NCBI RefSeq assembly: GCF_022809125.1
Contig: NZ_JALGBI010000001.1
Coordinates: 2,976,001-3,040,000, forward strand
Reading direction: 5' to 3'
Source: Variovorax terrae
Lineage (GTDB): Bacteria > Pseudomonadota > Gammaproteobacteria > Burkholderiales > Burkholderiaceae_C
DNA length: 64,000 nucleotides
In this document: piece by piece, positions 60,208-64,000 of the stretch
How positions within the stretch are numbered: position 1 is the stretch's first letter
Layout: every line of letters starts with the position of its first letter
Notes under the pieces: generated by a model
What the model saw: the letters and a program-made list of their open reading frames with translations, nothing else
What the model was told of the DNA's origin: nothing
The model's database searches: none
Position numbers and translations under genes: made by a program

Positions 60208-61497
60208 ATGACCACAACGCACTACACCCCGCAGGAGCGCCGCAAGCGCATCTTCGCCATCGTGGGGGCCTCCTCGGGCAACCTGGTCGAGTGGTTCGAT
60301 TTCTACGTCTACGCCTTCTCGTCGATCTATTTCGCGGCCTCGTTCTTTCCCAAGTCGGACCCGACGGTGCAGCTGCTCAACACCGCGGGCGTGTTCGCCG
60401 CGGGCTTCCTGATGCGGCCGATCGGCGGCTGGCTGTTCGGGCGCATCGCCGACCGGCGGGGCCGCAAGACCTCGATGGTGATCTCGGTCACCATGATGTG
60501 CGCGGGCTCGCTGATGATCGCCTGCCTGCCCACCTACCACAGCATCGGCGCCTGGGCGCCGTTCCTGCTGCTGGTGGCGCGGCTGTTCCAGGGCCTGTCG
60601 GTCGGCGGCGAATACGGCACCACGGCCACCTACATGAGCGAGGTGGCGCTCAAGGGCCAGCGCGGCTTCTTCTCGTCGTTCCAGTACGTGACGCTGATCG
60701 GCGGCCAGCTGCTGGCGGTGCTGGTGATCGTGGTGCTCGAGCAGCTGCTCTCCGAGGCCGAGCTCAAGGCCTGGGGCTGGCGCATCCCGTTCGTGATCGG
60801 CGCCATCACGGCGGTGGTGGCGATGCAGCTGCGCCGCCAGCTGCACGAGACTTCCAGCGCCGAGAGCCGCGGCAGCCGCGAGGCCGGCACCGTCGCTGCG
60901 CTGTTTCGCGACCACAAGGCCGCCTTCTTCACGGTGCTGGGCTACACGGCCGGCGGCTCGCTGATCTTCTACACCTTCACCACCTACATGCAGAAGTACC
61001 TGGTGAACACCGTGGGCCTGCCGATCAAGACCAGCAGCTACGTGATGACCTGCGCGCTGTTCGTCTACATGTGCATGCAGCCGCTGTTCGGCATGCTGTC
61101 CGACCGCATCGGGCGGCGTAACAACATGCTGCTGTTCGGCGCGTTCGGCGCCTTCGCGACGGTGCCGATCCTGACCGCCCTGCAGCACGTGGCCAGCCCC
61201 GTGATGGCCTTCGTGCTGATCATCGCGGCGCTGGCGATCGTGAGCTTCTACACCTCGATCAGCGGCATCGTGAAGGCCGAGATGTTCCCGCCCGAGGTGC
61301 GCGCGCTGGGCGTGGGCCTGGCCTACGCGGTGGCCAATGCGATCTTCGGCGGCTCGGCCGAGTACGTGGCACTGGGGCTCAAGTCGGTCGGCCACGAATC
61401 GGCCTTCTACTGGTATGTGACGGTCATGATGGTGGTGGCCTTCCTGGTGGCCCTGCGGCTGCCGCGCCAGGCGGCCTACCTGCACCACGACCCCTGA
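60208..61497 (+). CDS. MHS-family MFS permease (KgtP/ProP-like)
   Basis: A 429-residue protein with 12 membrane helices. [17 protein letters not shown] is the metabolite:H+ symporter signature (helix 1). [14 protein letters not shown] is the conserved 2-3 loop, and [17 protein letters not shown] is the helix 5 block. The family takes up 2-oxoglutarate, citrate, proline or similar carboxylates. It follows the IclR gene by 183 bases and may be the inner-membrane uptake route for the compound processed by the divergent operon (inference). Confidence 0.92.
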   Translation: MTTTHYTPQERRKRIFAIVGASSGNLVEWFDFYVYAFSSIYFAASFFPKSDPTVQLLNTAGVFAAGFLMRPIGGWLFGRIADRRGRKTSMVISVTMMCAGSLMIACLPTYHSIGAWAPFLLLVARLFQGLSVGGEYGTTATYMSEVALKGQRGFFSSFQYVTLIGGQLLAVLVIVVLEQLLSEAELKAWGWRIPFVIGAITAVVAMQLRRQLHETSSAESRGSREAGTVAALFRDHKAAFFTVLGYTAGGSLIFYTFTTYMQKYLVNTVGLPIKTSSYVMTCALFVYMCMQPLFGMLSDRIGRRNNMLLFGAFGAFATVPILTALQHVASPVMAFVLIIAALAIVSFYTSISGIVKAEMFPPEVRALGVGLAYAVANAIFGGSAEYVALGLKSVGHESAFYWYVTVMMVVAFLVALRLPRQAAYLHHDP

Positions 61498-61534
61498 GGC
61501 ACGGCCGGAGCCCCGGCAGCCGCCGCACGCGCTC

Positions 61535-61600
61535 GTTTTTGAGCAAAATCGGGCCGAGGTCCTGGTCCAGTGGTCATTGCTTGCTATCAAATCAGGAGTA
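61535..61600 (+). repeat. Dispersed repeat, copy C (upstream of dinB)
   Basis: The most complete and only intergenic copy. TTTTTGA and GCAAAATCGGGCC open it, GAGGTCC-T-GGTCC forms a direct repeat, then GTGGTCATTG, TTGCTATCAAAT. The ends are imperfect terminal inverted repeats (TTTGA-GCAA against TTGC-TA-TCAAA). It ends about 60 bases before the dinB start. Confidence 0.75.
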
Positions 61601-61660
61601 ACCAGCCCACCACTTCCCCACGCCCGGCAGGGCCGGCGCGGCGGCGGCACAATCCCCAGC

Positions 61661-62917
61661 GTGACGACCGAGCCTGCCCCAGCCGCCCCCGCGACGCCCG
61701 CCTTGCCCCGGCGCATCGCCCATCTCGACATGGATGCGTTCTACGCCTCCGTGGAGCTGCTGCGCTACCCGCAGCTCAAGGGCCTGCCGGTGGTGATCGG
61801 CGGCGGCCGGCGGAAGGCCGACGAGGTGCTGGACCAGGGCGCCGGGCTGCCGGTGGAGCAGTTCCCGCGGCTCAAGGACTACGTGGGCCGCGGCGTCATC
61901 ACCACCGCCACTTACCCAGCGCGGCAGTTCGGCGTGGGCTCGGCCATGGGGCTCATGAAGGCCGCCAAGCTGTGCCCGCAGGCGATCCTGCTGCCGGTGG
62001 ATTTCGACGAGGTGCGGCGCTACTCGCGCCTGTTCAAGAGCCTCATCACCGAGATCGCGCCGGTCATGGAGGACCGCGGCGTGGACGAGGTCTACATCGA
62101 CTTCACCCACGTGCCCGGCGGCCAGCGCGACGGCGGGCGCGTGCTGGCGCGGCTGATCCAGAGGAGCATCTTCGAGAAGACCGGCCTGACCTGCTCGATC
62201 GGCGTGGCGCCGAACAAGCTGATCGCCAAGATGGCCAGCGAGTTCAACAAGCCCAACGGCATCTCCATCGTCTACGAGGACGACCTGCAGGCGAAGATCT
62301 GGCCGCTGCCCTGCCGCAAGATCAACGGCATCGGCCCCAAGGCGGAGGCCAGGCTCACCCACCTGGACATCCGCACCATCGGCGAGCTGGCCGCCAAGCC
62401 GCGCGAGTGGCTGGTCGAGCACTTCGGCAAGGCCTACGGCGCCTGGATGAACGACGCCGCCTGGGGCCGCGACAGCCGCCCCGTGGTGACCGAGAGCGAG
62501 CCGGTGTCGATGAGCCGCGAGACCACCTTCGACCGCGACCTGCACGCGGTGCGCGACAAGGCCGAGCTCGGGCGCATCTTCACCTGGCTGTGCGAGAAGC
62601 TCGCGGAAGACCTGCAGCGCAAGGGCTACGTGGGCAGGACCATCGGCATCAAGCTGCGCTACGACAACTTCAAGAGCGTGACGCGCGACCAGACGCTCGC
62701 GCACTTCACCGCCGATGCCAAGGCCATCCGCCACACGGCGGGCCTGTGCCTCAAGCGCGTGCCGCTGGACCAGCGCCTGCGCCTGCTGGGCGTGCGCGTG
62801 GGCACGCTGGCGACCGTGGCCGAGGCCGCCGATCTGGAGAAAAAAGAGCAGGAGGTCCGCGCCCGGCGGTCATCTTCCGCTATGGATTCCATAGCATTGA
62901 CGGACCAGCTGTTCTGA
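61661..62917 (+). CDS. dinB: DNA polymerase IV (Y family)
   Basis: A 418-residue error-prone polymerase for translesion synthesis. Catalytic acidic residues lie in HLDMDAFYASVE near 23 and GVDEVYIDFT near 141. CSIGVAPNKLIAKMAS is the conserved palm block, KINGIGPKAEARL the helix-hairpin-helix, and a little-finger domain follows. Start GTG 61661 (no strong ribosome-binding site). The end is odd: residues about 392-413 (KKEQEVRARRSSSAMDSIA) are encoded by a dispersed repeat copy, directly before the terminal TDQLF, which may act as the clamp-binding motif. A second repeat copy lies 60 bases upstream. No clear LexA box is seen. Confidence 0.9.
   Translation: MTTEPAPAAPATPALPRRIAHLDMDAFYASVELLRYPQLKGLPVVIGGGRRKADEVLDQGAGLPVEQFPRLKDYVGRGVITTATYPARQFGVGSAMGLMKAAKLCPQAILLPVDFDEVRRYSRLFKSLITEIAPVMEDRGVDEVYIDFTHVPGGQRDGGRVLARLIQRSIFEKTGLTCSIGVAPNKLIAKMASEFNKPNGISIVYEDDLQAKIWPLPCRKINGIGPKAEARLTHLDIRTIGELAAKPREWLVEHFGKAYGAWMNDAAWGRDSRPVVTESEPVSMSRETTFDRDLHAVRDKAELGRIFTWLCEKLAEDLQRKGYVGRTIGIKLRYDNFKSVTRDQTLAHFTADAKAIRHTAGLCLKRVPLDQRLRLLGVRVGTLATVAEAADLEKKEQEVRARRSSSAMDSIALTDQLF
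62838..62900 (+). repeat. Dispersed repeat, copy D (3' end of dinB)
   Basis: About 63 bp: GAGCAGGAGGTCC, GCGGTCAT, TTCC and the fully palindromic GCTATGGA-T-TCCATAGC. It is read in the same orientation and same frame as copy A in hemD (both encode SSSA in the same place), and is in frame with dinB. Confidence 0.7.
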
Positions 62918-62931
62918 CAGCCGGCGCAGCC

Positions 62932-63306
62932 TCACTTCAGCGTGGCGAGGTAGGCCACCACGTCCTCGCGGTCCTGCGCCTGCTCCAGCCGGTAGCCCAT
63001 CTTCTGGCCGGGCACCAGCGCCTCGGGGTCGGTCAGCCAGGCCAGCAGCCGCGCCCGGTCCCAGCGGAAGCCGGCGTGCGCGAGGGCAGGCGAGTAGTCG
63101 AAGCCGGGCACGCTGCCGGCCCGGCGCCCGAGCACCCCCTGGTGCATCGGGCCCACGCGGTTGGCGTCCACGCTGTGGCAGGCGCCGCACCGCGTCTCAT
63201 AGAGCTGCCGGCCGCGCTCGACCGACTGGGCCGGGGCGCCCGCGGCGCAGGCCGCCAGCAGGGCCGCGGCCAGTGCCTGGCGCGCCGGCCATCCCCCGGC
63301 GCCCAT
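62932..63306 (-). CDS. c-type cytochrome
   Basis: A 124-residue class I cytochrome c. The signal peptide ends APA. The haem-attachment motif CGACH lies near residues 40-44, and the distal Met ligand in PGQKMGYRLEQ near 103. GPMHQGVLGRRAGSVPGFDYSPAL is a common cytochrome c2/c550 block. Its start overlaps the ferritin-like gene stop (TGATG), so the two are co-expressed. Likely an electron carrier in the periplasm. Confidence 0.92.
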   Translation of the reverse strand: MGAGGWPARQALAAALLAACAAGAPAQSVERGRQLYETRCGACHSVDANRVGPMHQGVLGRRAGSVPGFDYSPALAHAGFRWDRARLLAWLTDPEALVPGQKMGYRLEQAQDREDVVAYLATLK

Positions 63307-63875
63307 CACGCACCGAACGACAGGGCGTTGGCCGGCACCGGGCGGCCCAGCGCGCTGGTCAGCACCGTGAAGTGCATGGTCTCGTCGGCCGCCAGGCGCC
63401 CGGCCACCTTCGCGAGGTCGCGGTTGCCGAAGGCCGGGATCACGCCGAGGTAGGCATTGGTGGCGCCGAGTTCGAGGCGGGCCGCGAGGTCCAGCACGTC
63501 GCTCTGGTTCTTCAGCGTGTCGGCCTTCAGCGCCCGGGCGTAGTCGTCGAGCTTCTTCTCGGCCACCGGCGTGCCGCCCATCTTCTGGATGGTGGCGATC
63601 AGCGCATCGCGGTGCGCCTTGTGGTGGCTCTGGAACAGCACGGCCACGTCGAGCACCGGCTTTTGCAGCAGGCCGCTGCCGGCGCCGAGCTGGTAGGCGT
63701 TGATGGCCTCGTGCTCGAGGCCGAGCGCCACGTTCAGGATGGAGACGTCCTTGGACGGATCGCCGCCCATGCCCTGGGCCAGGGTTTCCCGGCCCGCCAG
63801 CAGGGCCACGGCCACCGCGGACAGCGAGCCCGTGGTGCCCAGGAAGGAACGGCGTGAAGCTTGGATGATCTGCAT
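63306..63875 (-). CDS. Ferritin-like domain protein with Tat signal
   Basis: A 189-residue protein with a twin-arginine signal (ASRRSFLGTTGSLSAVAVALLAG). A four-helix ferritin-like domain (DUF4439/Dps-like) follows, with Glu/His pairs in ALGLEHEAINAYQLG, SHHKAHRDALI, ARLELGATNAYLG and ADETMHFTVL that would bind a di-iron centre. Tat export fits a cofactor-loaded periplasmic protein. Co-transcribed with the overlapping cytochrome c gene. AAGGAGATT precedes the start. Confidence 0.88.
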   Translation of the reverse strand: MQIIQASRRSFLGTTGSLSAVAVALLAGRETLAQGMGGDPSKDVSILNVALGLEHEAINAYQLGAGSGLLQKPVLDVAVLFQSHHKAHRDALIATIQKMGGTPVAEKKLDDYARALKADTLKNQSDVLDLAARLELGATNAYLGVIPAFGNRDLAKVAGRLAADETMHFTVLTSALGRPVPANALSFGA

Positions 63876-63899
63876 GAGAATCTCCTTGAGGTGTCAGCA

Positions 63900-63937
63900 C
63901 AACCCGGCTGGGTTGCATCGTGGGTTGGCCGCAACCC
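63900..63937. promoter_or_regulatory. Symmetric four-hexamer array before the ferritin-like gene
   Basis: CAACCC-GGCT-GGGTTG (63900-63915) and GGGTTG-GCCG-CAACCC (63922-63937), two perfect 6-4-6 inverted repeats of the same hexamer in opposite order, separated by CATCGT. They lie 25-62 bases upstream of the gene start. The array could be a double operator or two leader hairpins. No promoter is obvious in the remaining 63 bases to the window edge. Confidence 0.55.
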
Positions 63938-64000
63938 CTGTGGCTGCGGACCTACCCTTTACGCCTCGCGCCCGGCCCGCGGATTCAGCCGGCAGCTTTT

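Noticed and set aside
59203..61731. Minus-strand 842-codon frame opposite IclR and the MHS permease
   Set aside because: Antisense shadow rich in His, Arg and Gln, with no domain, and it spans an intergenic region.

Overview
This window is GC-rich bacterial chromosome from a betaproteobacterium of the order Burkholderiales, most likely the family Comamonadaceae. The evidence is four periplasmic Bug (TctC-type) receptors, a hemC-hemD-hemX-hemY operon divergent from ppc, an argH/AlgZ-AlgR-like block, overlapping catabolic operons with LysR or IclR regulators, and the style of the housekeeping proteins. I see no rRNA, tRNA, CRISPR array, transposase or phage gene. Nearly all the sequence is coding.

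Left part (1-21128). A YjbH-type outer-membrane protein (cut by the left edge) and a lipoprotein are followed by the haem operon (hemC, hemD, hemX, hemY; minus strand) and divergent ppc. From 9937 to 17745 lies a run of accessory genes on the minus strand: a RutR-like TetR regulator, an ABC importer (binding protein, permease, ATPase) transcribed with a FAD-linked oxidase and a creatininase-family hydrolase, a ketopantoate-reductase-like gene, and a TerC membrane protein. Next come an AlgR/AlgZ-like pair (LytTR regulator and LytS-type kinase) and divergent argH.

Middle (21129-43003). gdhA is followed by an envelope cluster: OmpR-type regulator, sensor kinase, cardiolipin-synthase-like enzyme and a DegP-type protease. 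The first and last of these carry the same CTTAAG-N5-CCTAAG box. A very large alpha-2-macroglobulin (thioester CLEQ) with a small membrane protein follows. pbpC, its usual partner, lies 5 kb further on, separated by an AtuA-like/Bug operon and its LysR regulator. An FMN-dependent lactate dehydrogenase closes this part.

Right part (43004-64000). There is a stress/detoxification-like operon (pirin, isochorismatase-fold hydrolase, cysteine-tailed amidohydrolase, DoxX protein, MFS exporter with a C-terminal ABM-like domain) with a divergent LysR; a second LysR-linked operon (DsbA-like oxidoreductase, FAD monooxygenase, MFS); an EamA permease; a six-gene catabolic operon (M19-like dipeptidase, YciI-like, Bug, RraA-like, NIPSNAP, Bug) facing an IclR regulator across twin operators; an MHS-type MFS permease; dinB; and a ferritin-like/cytochrome c pair with a symmetric four-hexamer array in front.

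The most unusual feature is a family of about 65-bp AT-richer repeats. I find seven copies in 64 kb. Six lie inside open frames (hemD, ppc, algR, the alpha-2-macroglobulin gene, pbpC, dinB), in every case read through in frame, mostly at linkers or termini. The seventh is just upstream of dinB. Several copies end in a GCTAT...ATAGC palindrome. They resemble in-frame palindromic elements known from Rickettsia in behaviour, not in sequence.
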